Shown here piece by piece: positions 43,297-54,260 of a stretch of DNA of 64,000 nt. Each line of letters opens with the position of its first letter. Position 1 is the first letter of the stretch. The DNA comes from Tupaia tana. Taxonomy: Eukaryota; Chordata; Mammalia; Scandentia; Tupaiidae. The stretch spans positions 54,961,837-55,025,836 of the forward strand of contig JAKSZU010000002.1 of NCBI GenBank assembly GCA_026018925.1, read 5' to 3'. Below the pieces are notes generated by a model that saw only the letters and a list, made by a program, of their open reading frames with translations, was not told the DNA's origin and did not search any database. The position numbers and the translations under genes were made by a program.

Positions 43297-43892
43297 CTAT
43301 CTATTTTAATTTTTATTGAAGCATAATATACTTGACAAGCTTAAAAAATGCACATAATCCAATTTTGACATATCTATGAACCTGTGAACACTTTTCCACA
43401 ATAAAGATGAACATTGTCATTAATTCTAAAGTTCTATTGTTCAACTTTGTGTCCCATCTCTCCCTTTATTCCTGCTATAGGCAATTAGTAATCTGTTTTC
43501 TATCACAAGATTTAGTTTGCATTTTCTAGAGTTTTATATAAATGGAATCTTTTACTATGCACAACTTTGCATATTTTGTTTAATTCATCATATTGATTTT
43601 AATATTTGTTAGTGTATGTCAATAATTTATCCCTTTTTATTTCTGTGTAATAATTCATTAAATGGACCTACTACAATTTGCTCGTGCATTCACTTGTTGA
43701 TGGATATTTGGGTTGTTTCCAGTTTGAAGCTATCAGACATCAATATACTATGAATGTTTAAGCCTATATGTGAGCATTGGTCTCATTGTTCTTGGAGGCA
43801 TACCTAAGACTGGAATGCCTGGATCATTTAACCTTTAATGAAGCTATAAAATTATTTTCCAAAATAGTTGTACTGCTGCATAACACTCTCAT
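43297..43892 (-). repeat. Old L1 (L1M-type) 3' region, minus strand
   Basis: Plus strand: tttttattgaagcataatat, gttttatataaatggaatct, cttgttgatggatatttggg, ttgtttccagtttgaagcta and aatagttgtactgctgcata are the complement of the L1M 3' UTR. Confidence 0.78.
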
Positions 43893-44150
43893 TTGAATGT
43901 ATCATGCTAAGTGAAATAATCCATTTATGAAAAGACAAATACTGCATGATTCCACTTATATGAAGTCTCTAAAGTAAATCATAGAAACAGAAAATACAGT
44001 GATGGTTATTAGAGACTGGCAGATGGGAAAAAGGAGAGCTGTCGATTAAAGGGTATAGTGTTTCAGATTTTCAAGATAAAAATATGTTTTGAAGATCTAA
44101 TTTAAAACAATATGATATAATAAACACGACCAAACTGTACACTTAAAAAT
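43893..44150 (+). repeat. Old L1 (L1M-type) 3' end, plus strand
   Basis: gtatcatgctaagtgaaata, gactactgcatgattcc-like, cagtgatggttattagagac and ccaaactgtacacttaaaaa follow the L1M 3' end in plus orientation, directly abutting an L1M piece on the other strand. Confidence 0.75.
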
Positions 44151-44152
44151 GA

Positions 44153-44313
44153 TTAGGCGCTAGATCCCCACATGGCCAACTGAGGTTCTGGTCCCGGATC
44201 TGATGGCTTGCTCTCTTGCTTTCACTTTCTCTCTCTCTCAGTTTTTCTCGGGTCAAATTAAAAAATAATAATAACCAATGGAATTAGATAAATAAATAAA
44301 TCTTTAAAAGATT
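44153..44313 (+). repeat. SINE-A, short form, 5'-truncated
   Basis: Starts within the head (taggcgctagatccccacat), B box ggttctggtcccgg, gatggcttgctctcttgctt and an AATAATAATAA tail. It inserted at the 3' end of the L1M fragment. Confidence 0.78.
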
Positions 44314-45744
44314 GTACCTTTTTTGTTGTGTTTTATCATGTAAAAATAAATAAGGGCTTTAGACAGTTTTCTTTCTTTTAGTTTCTTCTTGATTCTTAGA
44401 GCTAGAAGGGTTACTAACTTTTCCACAAATATTGGCATGCATATTTTGTCAAGCTTTTGAGCAACCCCAACAACAATAGTTCCACTGTGATGAATTTCTA
44501 AACACTGAATGAAGCCGAGAGAATTTTAAAAGATTTGGACTGGTAGTGACCTCTACTCATTAAAGTTCAGATTCCATTGCTCAAAGAGCAGATGAGGAGT
44601 TTCGTACTCACCAGATGTCAGCTAAAGCATGGGATTTCAACTCCCTCCACATTCTTTTTTATCAGCAGTGAAGTTCAGAGGAAATGGCTCTCTGTGAACT
44701 ATAACAGTTTCTTTTTATAGGACAATTGTGTATATTCAAATCTGATTATCTTGAAATTAATCTACAAAAGTTAGTAACCTTAGCTATCAGTACTCCTGAA
44801 AATATAAAAACAGGCAAAAGCAGACAATGCTTTATTTAATTTAATGCAGAAATAATACAAATAGCTTTATCTGAGAAATGCACAGAATATTAAAAATGGA
44901 TATTATTCCAGATATTTTATATGCAATACCAAGATAGGTTGCCTGACATCGCAATGGATTTATTCTGATTGTTATTGTGAAAGTAGTTGTTTAATTTTCT
45001 CTATTAACTTTTAATTAGGAATTATAGATGTTTTGTGGAGAATTTAAAAAAAGGCTAATTACAAATCTTGCGGTATATTTAGTAATTCTACTCCTTTGAT
45101 GCAATCAACTCTCAGAGCATCTCTTTTGGAGTTTCTTTTATTAATATGAATTTATATTTTAAATTTCTTTTAAAGTTTACTCAGCAGGATAGTTTTGAGT
45201 TAAAATTTTGAAGAATGAGATAAAAATATTCTTGTAAGCAAATCCGTTCCATAAGAAACATCAAGGAAACCGGTACAGGAGGATAGATTTTCAGATACAT
45301 ATCTTTCTTCTTGAGAATCTTTAAGAAAAACTCTTTTAAGGAAGTGTGAGATAAAAGTGACGAAGTATAGTTTCTTCATCATCTCCCTTAGATCTTCACT
45401 TTACTTTAAAGATTGCCACTAACACTTTACAAGAATTCTATCATTATTCGAAAAGATTATAATACCAGAGGTGAGTTCTCTTTTTCTCATCATGTTCTTT
45501 CTGGAAACTCATAGCTCCCAGAAATGACAGAATTCTTTAAGACCCACATAGTGTCTAGTATTCCCAGGATGAGTAGCTCTAAATGTATCAGGAGAATTTA
45601 ATTCAGAATTTAAAACTTCCCAAAAGGCTTGTCTTACTGGAGAATTCTTTCAATTTTGTAAAGAAGAATTAGTAAAAATAAATCATTTCTTACAGAAAAC
45701 AGAAGAGACACTTCTAAACTGATTTTATGAAATTAATATTACCT
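44314..45744. other. Mostly repeat-free AT-rich sequence
   Basis: No repeat or gene recognised; 44800-45200 in particular is free of simple repeats and SINEs, making it a candidate conserved non-coding segment. Confidence 0.45.
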
Positions 45745-46110
45745 TAACACCAAAATGAAGCAAAGGCATTACAAAATCACAAACCAATATTCTTCATGAA
45801 TATGGGTACATAAGTCTGTAACCAAATAATAACAAAATTCAGCAATGTACAAACAGAATTATACATGCTGCCCAAGTGGGGTTTATCCCAAAGATACAAG
45901 ACCAGCTCAAGATTTAAAAATTGATCAATGTAATCTATTTCAAAGGAGAAAGAATAGTCTGCTTTGTAAAGCATAAGAACAAGAAAAACCCTCTCTAAAC
46001 CTTGCAGAATTTTAACTGAAAATGTATCAAGAAGTTACCATCTACCACTAATGACAGAATACTTCCTATTAGACAACATGCTTGTTAATGACAATTAGAA
46101 AGTATACATC
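45745..46110 (+). repeat. Old L1 ORF2 fragment (reverse transcriptase region)
   Basis: ttacaaaatcacaaaccaat, attcttcatgaatatgggta, caagtggggtttatcccaaa, gatacaagaccagctcaaga and aaattgatcaatgtaatcta match the L1 ORF2 RT region (accaatatccctcatgaac, caagtgggatttattccagg). Numerous stops; not functional. Confidence 0.75.
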
Positions 46111-46129
46111 ATAGAAAATGACAAATACA

Positions 46130-46243
46130 CACACATGTATGTATATATGTGTGTGTATATTACATATATGTTTATATATATATGTGTTTGTGTGTGTGTG
46201 TAATATGTGTGCATGTGTATATACTATTATATATATATAAACC
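46130..46243. repeat. TG/TA microsatellite
   Basis: Alternating tg/ta and tatata runs of about 110 bp. Confidence 0.9.
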
Positions 46244-46384
46244 TAGTTCTCTAAAAACTAAGAGACCAGCTTGCTTTGTTCCTCATCTCAGGGCAAAAAG
46301 CATGTAATTTTTCACCCTTAAAGACAATATTATCTATAGAGTTTTTTTTTTTTCTTCTTTTTTCATAAAAGTTAGCTGTTTGTT

Positions 46385-46625
46385 TTTTGGTTTTTTTTGC
46401 CATAGGGCACTTGTGCTTGCCAAGGGAGACAGAGAGAGATAAAGTGAGAATCATCCCCTAGAGGGATTGCCGTGTTATAATCTCTTTTTCTTCACTCTCC
46501 TCTTGAGATTTTAAGCATGCATGCACATGTGCCCAGTGTGATTTTCCGGCCTTTGGGCCCAGTATTTGAACTGTGGTCAGCCACATGGAATCCAGTGGCT
46601 TAACCACAATGTCACCTGCTGACCC
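46385..46625 (-). repeat. SINE-A, long form, old
   Basis: tttgccatagggcacttgtg, GA-rich run, cttcactctcctcttgagat and a head ending acaatgtcacctgctgaccc. Many substitutions. Confidence 0.78.
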
Positions 46626-46960
46626 TGTAGATGTTCTTATCAAGTGGATAAAGTTCCTGTCTATTCCTAGTTTGCTAAGTGTTATCATTATGAAAGAGTA
46701 TCAAATTTTGTCCAGTGTTTTTTTCTGCATCTATTAATTATGCTTATACTTTGCCCATCTATGTGATAGATATTAATTTTTGAATGTTGATACAACCTTC
46801 AAACTTCAGAAACGTCCTATTTGGTTGTGGTGTATAATTCTTATTATATGTTGTTGGATTCAATTTTCTAATAATTCTTTGAGTTTTTCTATATGCATAA
46901 TGTCTTTGTTTAATTTTGGTATTAGGATACTGCTGGCCAAACGAATGAGCTAAGAAGCAC
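46626..46960 (-). repeat. Old L1 ORF2 fragment, minus strand
   Basis: Plus strand: tttttctgcatctattaatt, ttgaatgttgatacaacctt, tgttgttggattcaattttc, and ttttggtattaggatactgc. These are the complement of L1 ORF2 RT sequence. The opposite orientation to the piece at 45745 shows rearrangement or two insertions. Confidence 0.72.
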
Positions 46961-47149
46961 TTAATTAAGAGGCTTTGTTTCTATATTCTGGAAGAGATTG
47001 GAAGAAGAAAAGGAAAGAAAGAATTACTTCTTCCTTAAGTGTTTGTCTAACTCACCAGTTACACCATTTGAGTAGAAATTTAATTTTTGACTAAAACCTT
47101 ATTTTCACAAAGAAAATTCTAGGCCCCTTGATTTGAGAATTTTTGTTTG
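46961..47149. other. Short non-coding gap
   Basis: Nothing recognised. Confidence 0.4.
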
Positions 47150-47350
47150 TTTGTTTGTTTTTAAGACTAGGTCTTGCTCAATTATGACCTCCTGGCTCAG
47201 CCTTCTCAGTAGGTGGGATGACATTCTACAGTGGGGTACATTCTACAGTGCCTGGCATTTAGTCTGTGCTGGTAATTGAACCAGGGCCTCCCATGTGGAC
47301 TCAACCTATGAGTAGCTGCATCTTACTGTGCACCACTATAGCTAGGCACA
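47150..47350 (-). repeat. tRNA/7SL composite SINE, degraded
   Basis: Minus strand: a tRNA-like part with ggccctggttcaattaccag (B box ggttcaattacc), a linker containing a short direct repeat (gtagaatgt twice), then ctactgagaaggctgagcca and gagcaagacctagtctt, resembling the end of Alu/B1, followed by (AAAC)n. Order is tRNA then 7SL. Confidence 0.6.
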
Positions 47351-47405
47351 AACCTTGTTGGTTTTATTGGTAAAGTCTAAACACTGTTTATGAACTAAAG
47401 AAATA

Positions 47406-47650
47406 GGGACCAGCAGTTAGCATAATGGCTATGTCGCTGAACTCCCATGTTGTCGACCGTGGTTCAAGTCCCAGGTGGCTTAAATTCAGGCTGGGCGCTT
47501 GTGCGTGTGTGCCCAAGATCCTGAGAGGAGAATGGAGGAGAAGGGATTGCGATGCGGCCATCCCCTCTGGGGGGTGATTTCTCACTTTTTGTCCTCTGTC
47601 TTTCTGGCAAGAACATGTGCCCTATAGCAAAAACCTCTCCAAAAAAGAAA
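47406..47650 (+). repeat. SINE-A, long form
   Basis: gggaccagcagttagcataa head, B box ggttcaagtccc, core agatcctgagaggagaatgg, and ccctatagcaaaaacctctc. Flanks gaactaaagaaata and gaactgaagaaata give a TSD with one mismatch. An 8-bp piece after the B box (acccgg region) is missing. Confidence 0.92.
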
Positions 47651-47777
47651 AAAAGAACTGAAGAAATAGTATCAACATGATACAAACTCACAAACTCTTA
47701 TGGAAAATAGAAGAGGAGAAAGCTTTTCCAATATGTCATATGAGGTTAAAAAAAAAAAAAACATTCTTTTTCTTTCT

Positions 47778-47779
<2 letters not shown>

Positions 47780-47810
<31 letters not shown>

Positions 47811-48064
47811 AGAGGTTTTTGCTATAGGGTGCGTGCGCTCAGCAGAAAGACAGAGAACAGAGAGACAGAGAGACAGAAAGAGAGAAATCACCTCCCAAAG
47901 GGGATGGCCACGCTGCAATCCCTTCTCCTCCATTCTCCTCTCAGGATCTTTGGCACACACGCACACGTGCCCGGCATGAGTTTAAGCCACCAGTTTCAGG
48001 ACTCTAACTGTGGTCGACTACATGGTAATCCAGCAACATAGCCATTAGGTCAATTGCTGGTCCC
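47780..48064 (-). repeat. SINE-A, long form, with 30-T tail
   Basis: A run of 30 T (47780-47809) precedes gagaggtttttgctataggg, GA-rich run and core. Head ends cattaggtcaattgctggtc. The flanks are both A-rich, so the TSD is unclear. Confidence 0.88.
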
Positions 48065-48095
48065 AAAAAACACTTTTAAGACATTAAAAAAAAGA

Positions 48096-48345
48096 GAGCC
48101 AGTCTTGTGGTCTGGTGCTTAAAGTTAAATCCCACATGACTGAAGGCACAGTTCAAATTCTAGCTCCAGAAGCTTATAAAACCCATTGGATACATATATG
48201 TGGGTGTCCAAAATCCAAATCAGATGATGAAATGGAAGAGAAGGGATTGTGGCATAGACATTCCCTACTGAGGGTGCATTCTCATTCTCTCTCTCTCTCT
48301 GTCTCTCTAACTCTCCTTGGTGACCATAGAGGATCCCTGAAAAAT
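48096..48345 (+). repeat. SINE-A, long form, old
   Basis: gagccagtcttgtggtctgg head, agttcaaattctag, core gaaatggaagagaagggatt, CT-rich run and a tail lacking the usual ccctatagc motif. Confidence 0.7.
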
Positions 48346-48572
48346 TAAAACAACAAAGAAAACCATTAAAAAAAATATGATACAATGGCACTCATGGACC
48401 AATACAAAAATTCTCAACAAAATATTATCAAATGAAAATCTAGCAATATAAAGAGAACAGTACATAAAGATCAAACATGTTTTTTCTCAGGAATAAAATC
48501 TCAAGTCAAATTCTAACACTAAAAATTAATATGATTCACTATGTTAAAAGAATAAAGAGAATAAAATAAACA

Positions 48573-48645
48573 TGTTCCCTCTTACTGTCTCTCTCTCTCC
48601 CTGGCAAGCAGACGTACCCTATGGCAAAAACAAAAACAAAAAATC
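48573..48645 (+). repeat. SINE-A, 5'-truncated tail fragment
   Basis: Only the CT-rich end, ggcaagcagacgtaccctat and ggcaaaaacaaaaacaaaaa remain. Severe 5' truncation inside the L1. Confidence 0.75.
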
Positions 48646-48981
48646 AAGAAAAGGTAAATATATATACTACCATCACATTTATTCAATATTGTGCAGAAAG
48701 TTTTACTCAGTGCAAGAAGTCAAGGAAAAAAATAATAAAAAGCAGATATATTTGGGAAAAAAATGAAATAAAAATAATTTTATTTGTATAAAATGTGATT
48801 GTTTATATTTTAAAAATCCTAAAATTCTACAAAAATACAAAGTTAGTAGTAATAGAAGTGATTAACTAGATTTTAAACAGTTAATATACAAAAATTAATT
48901 TAAGTTCTATATACTAGCAACAGAGATCTGGGAATGAAGAAACAATATCACTTACAATGGCATGAATAAAACACAATTTAA

Positions 48982-49098
48982 TCTGGTAGTGGTGGCACCT
49001 GATTCCAATCCTAGCTACTTGAGAAGCAGAGACAAGAGAGTTGAAAGTTAGAGGCCAGCTTAGAAAACAGAGAGAGATTCTAAACTAACAAACAAAAA
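48982..49098 (+). repeat. 7SL-derived SINE monomer (Alu/B1-like)
   Basis: tctggtagtggtggcacctg, attccaatcctagctacttg, agaagcagagacaagagagt, tagaggccagcttagaaaac and gagagattctaaact follow the Alu-left/B1 consensus order, with an (AAAC)-type tail. It lies inside the old L1, so it is younger than that L1. Confidence 0.78.
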
Positions 49099-49826
49099 GT
49101 GTAATGTATTTGGCAATATAATTGACAAAGAGTGTTAAAGATCTCTTTACTGACAATATCCAACATTAGAGAGAGAAACTGAAGAAGATCTAAATAAGTA
49201 GAAACATAAACCAAGCTCATGAATTGGAAGACAACATTAAGATGTTGATTCAATACAAAATTATTTATAGATTTGGTGCTGTTCCATTCAAAATCTCAGT
49301 AGACATTTCCATAGAAATTGACAAGTTAATTCTAAAAAATGCAAACATATAAAAAATGTAAAATAGTTAAAATAGTCTTGAAAAAATATAAAAAGTTGAG
49401 AAGAATTATAACTTTTGGTTTCAAAGCTCACTATAAAGTCATAGGAATTAAGAACATGTAGTAATTGCTCATAAATAGATCAATGGAATAGAATAATAGC
49501 ATGTTCAGAAATAGATTCATGCCTACATGACCATTACTTTTTTCCCTGTATACCAGTATAATACAATGGGGTATAGAGAGACTTTTCAGCAAATGTGTTG
49601 TAACAACTGGATATCCATATATTCAAAAACAAAAAACAATCTAACAAATGAAAAAACCTTGGCCTCTATCTTATCTGTATCATCTACCTCATATAAAAGT
49701 TCACTGTACATGGGTTATAGACCTGTACATAGAAGTCAAAAGACTGGAACATAAGCATTTATAAAGATGCTCAGCATCGTTAGTTGCCAAGGATGAGCTA
49801 ATTAAATGCATTATAAAATACTATTT

Positions 49827-50070
49827 TGAGACCAGCAGATAGCATAAGTTTACATTGTTGGACTCCACATAGTCGATCTCTGAGTCCCGGACCCAGAAGC
49901 TTAAAACACACTGGGAGCATGTGCATGTGTTCCCAAAATTCCGAGATGAGAATGTAAGAGAAGGGATCGTGGAGTGACCATCCTCTCTGGGGGAGTGATC
50001 TCTTGCTTTCTCGCTCTCTGTCTCTCTGGTGAACACATGTGCCCTACAGCAAAAATCTTTCTAAAAATAA
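49827..50070 (+). repeat. SINE-A, long form
   Basis: gagaccagcagatagcataa head, tctctgagtcccgg B-box region (degraded), core and gccctacagcaaaaatcttt. Inserted in the L1 3' region. Confidence 0.85.
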
Positions 50071-50237
50071 AACTTTAAAATTAGATAATATTTCATAAAC
50101 ACAATAATGGTCAAAATTTAAAAGACTGACAACAGCAATGTAGTGCAGATATGGAGCAGCCAGAATTTGCATACATTGAGTGTAAAATGGTATTGCCAGT
50201 TCAAAAAACATATTGGCAATTTCTTTGTTTCTTTCTT

Positions 50238-50500
50238 TTTTTCTTTTTTTGAAAGATTTTTGCTATAGGGGGCATGCACTTACCAGAAAAACAGAGAGAC
50301 AGAAAGTGAGAAATCACCACCCGCCCCCCCTCCCCTGGGGGATGTCCACACTGTAATCCCTTCTCCTCCATTCTCCTCTTGGAATTTTGGGCATACACGC
50401 ACATGTGCCCCGTATGAGTTTAAGCCACTGGGTCCGGGACTCAAACTGCTTTCGACTACAAGGGAGTCCAGCGACATAGCCATTACGCCAACTGTTGATC
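50238..50500 (-). repeat. SINE-A, long form, inside L1 3' region
   Basis: tttttgctatagggggcatg, GA-rich run, a C-rich patch (cccgccccccctcccctggg), core cattctcctcttggaatttt and head ending cattacgccaactgttgatc. It separates cagttcaaaaaacatattgg from the continuing L1 3' UTR. Confidence 0.88.
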
Positions 50501-51011
50501 CCACTGGCAAGTTTTTATAAAGTTAAAAACATACTCCTTAACTCATCAATTTCACTCTTAAGAGAAAAAGAAAACATTGTAAAAACATAAGAGTGTTCAT
50601 AGAAACTATTCATAATAACTAGTTAATGTAAAAACAACCAAATGTTTAACAATGGAATAATAGGATATATTCACATAATAGAATCCCACTCAACAATTAA
50701 AAGCAACGATACACCCAACAACTTTGAAAAAAAAAAATCTCAGAAACATTATGTTGAGTGATAAAAGCCAGGATTAAGAGTTTGTACTTTGTGTTCAGAT
50801 TCCAAGAAGTTCAAGAACAAAAGTGACATGTTACTAGCTGCAGATGTGACAATAGTGGTTGACTACAGGGTGGAGGAAAGGAACTAAGTGGAAAGGGACA
50901 TGAGGGAACTTTCTGGGGTAAAGGAAGTACTCTTTAGCTTGTCCTACTTGATGGTTACATCACTATCTCTTTGATGAATCTCACTGTATTACTTAAATTG
51001 GAATATTTTAC

Positions 51012-51452
51012 AGCAGTGGTCTCCAATCTTTTTGGCACCAGGGACCACCAGTCTTGTGGAAGAAAACTTTCCACAGACTATTGGGGAGGAGAGGAATGAT
51101 TCAGGATGATTCAAACACATTGATTTATTGTGCACTTTATTCCTGTTATTACTACATTGTAAATTATAATAAAGTAATTATACAACCCACCATAATGCAA
51201 AAGAAGTGGGAACCCTGAGCTTGTTTTCCTGCATCCAGAGAGTCCCATCTACAGACTCCTATGAGACTCTAATGCCTCTGCTGATCTGAGGAGGCAGGGC
51301 TTAGGTGGTAATGTGAGTGATAGGGAGTGACTGTAAATACTGATGAAGCTTTGCTCTCTAGCCTGCAGCTCATCTCTTACTGTGTAGCCTAGTTTCTAAC
51401 AAGTCAAGGGCTGGTAGCTGTCTGTGGCCCAGGGGATGGGACACTTAATTTA
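51012..51452 (+). mobile_element. hAT-type DNA transposon relic (non-autonomous)
   Basis: It opens cagtggtctccaatcttttt and ggcaccagggaccaccagtc, contains ctcctatgagactctaatgc, gcctctgctgatctgaggag, gtgtagcctagtttctaaca, and ends tgtctgtggcccaggggatg. This matches the common mammalian CAGTGGTCCCCAACC-terminus element. The last bases of the right terminus and the 8-bp TSD are not clear. Confidence 0.72.
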
Positions 51453-51799
51453 TAGTAGGTAAATTAGACTTGAATTAATTGATAACAAGTGAAAAATAAA
51501 TATATAATTTTCCAGGAAGTTATTATCTCATGTACTACATTTATCAAAGACCTATTAAATAAAGCTCTAATGACTATTATGATTATTAATGTTGATTTTG
51601 AAAGACACTGAGTTTCCATTTTGGAATTACCTAGTCTTAAACGTGATAAAAGAAAAAGATTCTTCTGAATGTAAATGAGTAATTTATGTATGTTGAAATT
51701 ATAGAATGTAATTAGCCTCATTCGTTAAATGTTTAATTTTCTTTGCCTAACGTTAGGCTCCACAAAACAAACTAGTCCAAATCTAGCGATCACAGAACA
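51453..51799. other. AT-rich non-coding sequence
   Basis: Nothing recognised. Confidence 0.4.
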
Positions 51800-51905
51800 G
51801 GAAAGAACTTTTGACTTGGAGTCAGGTGACCTGAGGTTCCTAGCTTCAGTATTTTTCGACTTGATTTGTCACAAGTTTCCAGTAGATTATCACTGCTAAC
51901 CTTCC
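51800..51905 (+). repeat. MIR core fragment
   Basis: gacttggagtcaggtgacct, gaggttcctagcttcag and gatttgtcacaagtttcc follow the MIR core (ttggagtcagacagacctgg, gtgaccttgggcaagttac). Confidence 0.6.
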
Positions 51906-52099
51906 CTAACACTAGAAATATGTACTGAATAAGAGAACCCTTAGAACACAAAGCAAGGTCCTGATATAGCCTGTGGTCATCTTGGTTGTCCACTTGAAGA
52001 TAATAAATGGACCTTGTAATCTGCAATAAAATTATCATTCTTATTCCTTATTCTCCTTTTTTAGTTCATTGAATCTGCAGTATCTTTGTTTTAATATAC

Positions 52100-52443
52100 A
52101 AAAATCACTTTCCTCTTTCATTTTGAAGACTCTTATGAAAACAATCGCATGCTTCAGTGCCACCTCTTAGGCGGTTGACATAAAGCTGAAGTGACAGGGT
52201 AGAGGAATAAATGCCATTCCTCTTTCCTTTTGTCCCCATTACATAGGAACAGCTACATGGCTTTTCACTGATAATTTCCTTTAAACTTTTGACATCCTGA
52301 AAAATTAATGATTGTAGAGCTTTAAAAATTTTTCACCACCTCTATATTTTAAATGTGTTTGCCATTATGTGTGACTACAAAACTAAAAAAAAATCAATTG
52401 TGTTTGTGTACATATGTGTATATACACATATATAAGTCACACA

Positions 52444-52446
<3 letters not shown>
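52100..52446. other. Non-coding sequence
   Basis: Nothing recognised before the TA repeat. Confidence 0.4.

Positions 52447-52489
<43 letters not shown>
52447..52489. repeat. (TA)n microsatellite
   Basis: About 21 uninterrupted TA units, flanked by mixed TATG repeats (52400-52560). Confidence 0.95.
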
Positions 52490-52493
<4 letters not shown>

Positions 52494-52679
52494 TATATGC
52501 ATATACACATATATTTATGTATATACAATGCTGGTGCATACACACATGCATATAAGTATGTAAGAAATCATCAATCATTCACATTAATGCATTTGATAGA
52601 TATTTTCTATACCTGCTATATAAAGGCATTGTGCTGAGCAATGGTAATATAATTATAAGCAAGGTAAGCTACATCTCTA

Positions 52680-52905
52680 TAATGATAATAACAAGGATTT
52701 ACATTGTACTTGAATGGTTCTAAGTTCTTTGCCTCCTCTAGACTTGATAATCCTTATAACTATGAAAAGATATTATTTGATGAAAATTGATGTATAGAGA
52801 AGAAAAAAAATTCTCACATTACACACATTGGTAACAGTAGAGCCAGGATCAATTTAATTTGGGAGTCTAGCTTGAAGTGCAGGATTTATAACTACCACAA
52901 CTTCT
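52680..52905 (+). repeat. MIR, nearly full length
   Basis: ataacaaggatttacattgt, ggttctaagttctttgcc, acttgataatccttataact, atgaaaagatattattt, tgatgtatagagaag, ggtaacagtagagccagga and gggagtctagcttgaagtg follow the MIR order from 5' to 3'. The upstream 52570-52670 segment resembles the 'tattgagcacctactatgtgcc' type L2/MIR end. Confidence 0.72.
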
Positions 52906-53111
52906 CTGTTCTTGTATCTTTTCTCATGACACTCTCTCTTATACTGAAGTTGGAGAAGATATAGAATAATTATAAGGAGGGGGGGAAACAATCAAGTAAA
53001 ATTAAGAAATGCATTTTCCTCCCATTACTTGAAATAGTTCACCTATCTCTTTTCCTTCTATTATTTGAATAATCCAGGAAGAATTCAAAATTCAAAAGTT
53101 CTATTTTTCTT

Positions 53112-53383
53112 TTTTTTTTTTTTTTTTTTTTTTAGGTTTTTGCCATAGAACACATGCACTCACTGGAAAGAAGAATGTCAGAAAGTGAGAAATCATCCCC
53201 CAGGGAGATGGCCACATTGCATTGCCTTCTCTATTCTCCACTCAAGATTTTTGGTGCACAAAGACACACACACATACACACATGCACCCAATGTGGATTT
53301 CAAGCTACTGGGTCTGCAATTTGAACCATGGTTGGCCATATGGAAATCCAGGTACCTTAATCACACCACCAGCTGTTGACCCT
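53112..53383 (-). repeat. SINE-A, long form
   Basis: T run, tttttgccatagaacacatg, shortened GA run, core ttctctattctccactcaag and head ending atcacaccaccagctgttga. Confidence 0.82.
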
Positions 53384-53484
53384 CAAAAATCTATTTATAA
53401 TTCTGACCCTCTGAAAGGAAGACAAAAAGAAAAAGAGAGAAAGAAAGAAAATAAGAAAAAAAGGGGAAAAATTATCTATTCATT

Positions 53485-53690
53485 TTCTGAGAGAGAGAGA
53501 GAGAGAGAGAGAGAAACTTCCTTGACAGGGTCCTCATGCATGATCCTCCACCCAACCCTCCAGTCAGCCAGGTTTGGTTAGACCTAGAACATAAAACTGG
53601 AGCTTTCCACATAGCTTCCAACATCACACAGAGTACACTATGAACTGCCCCACTGCAGATGGGCCAATCTGACCCTCTTTTACCTATAGG
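53485..53690 (-). repeat. Probable SINE-B copy
   Basis: Minus strand: ggcccatctgcagtggggca head, agctatgtggaaagctccag, then gaccctgtcaaggaag and a (CT)n run (53491-53515 as GA). The segment gctatgtggaaagctcc parallels gccatgtgggaaagccc in the copy at 35735. B box is decayed. Confidence 0.45.
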
Positions 53691-54243
53691 AATAATTCTG
53701 AAAAGTGTTTAATACAGGTCAATCCTTTGTTCCTATGCTATAGCTGAGACCAAGTAAAAACAGGGAATTTTTAATGGGATGGAAGAAAAATGTAACTTTA
53801 GAACTTGGAATACTTTACAGAAAAGAGACTAGGTTTGGTATATTGTATTCATGTTACCAATTATTCATCATCCTTCTTATAAGAGTCATTCAACCATGTC
53901 CTTTGTCATATGACTTCCAAAACTTCCCTGTGGGAGAAAAATATTTTGCATCATATTGACTGTGCCAGACACAGTAAAAACTTTAGAATTATCTCATTGT
54001 ATTGCAATTTTCCTTTCCCTCTACCATGAGAACTGATGTCCTAAAGGTGTGCTGTTCCTTTAATCTAGATCACATATTGAGTAAGAATTATATTGATTCT
54101 CAGCTCACATATTAAGGGAGAGAAAATAAAACTTAGCTGATATAATGGTGAATTTGGGGATTGGTTTGTTATCACAGGCTAGCATCACAAAATCTGAAGT
54201 ACCCAGTAGGTTTATCTTTAAATATTCCTTAACTGTAGGTACT
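53691..54243. other. Non-coding sequence
   Basis: Nothing recognised. Confidence 0.4.
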
Positions 54244-54260
54244 AAGTAGAGCATAATCTT

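Larger units (their letters stand above)
48380..50995 (+). repeat. Old L1 (L1M-type) ORF2 3' half to 3' UTR, interrupted
   Basis: Motifs run in order: aaaattctcaacaaaatatt (RT), tcacttacaatggcatgaat, catgaattggaagacaacat, catagaaattgacaagttaa, ataaatagatcaatggaata (ORF2 end), tggagcagccagaatttgca, aacattatgttgagtgataa and aaagggacatgagggaactt (3' UTR). Stops and indels in all frames. Interrupted by SINE-A copies and one 7SL-derived SINE. Confidence 0.82.

Noticed and set aside
53222-53581. 119-codon plus-strand open frame
   Set aside because: It reads through a minus-strand SINE-A and purine-rich simple sequence (KERKKENKK, ERERER).
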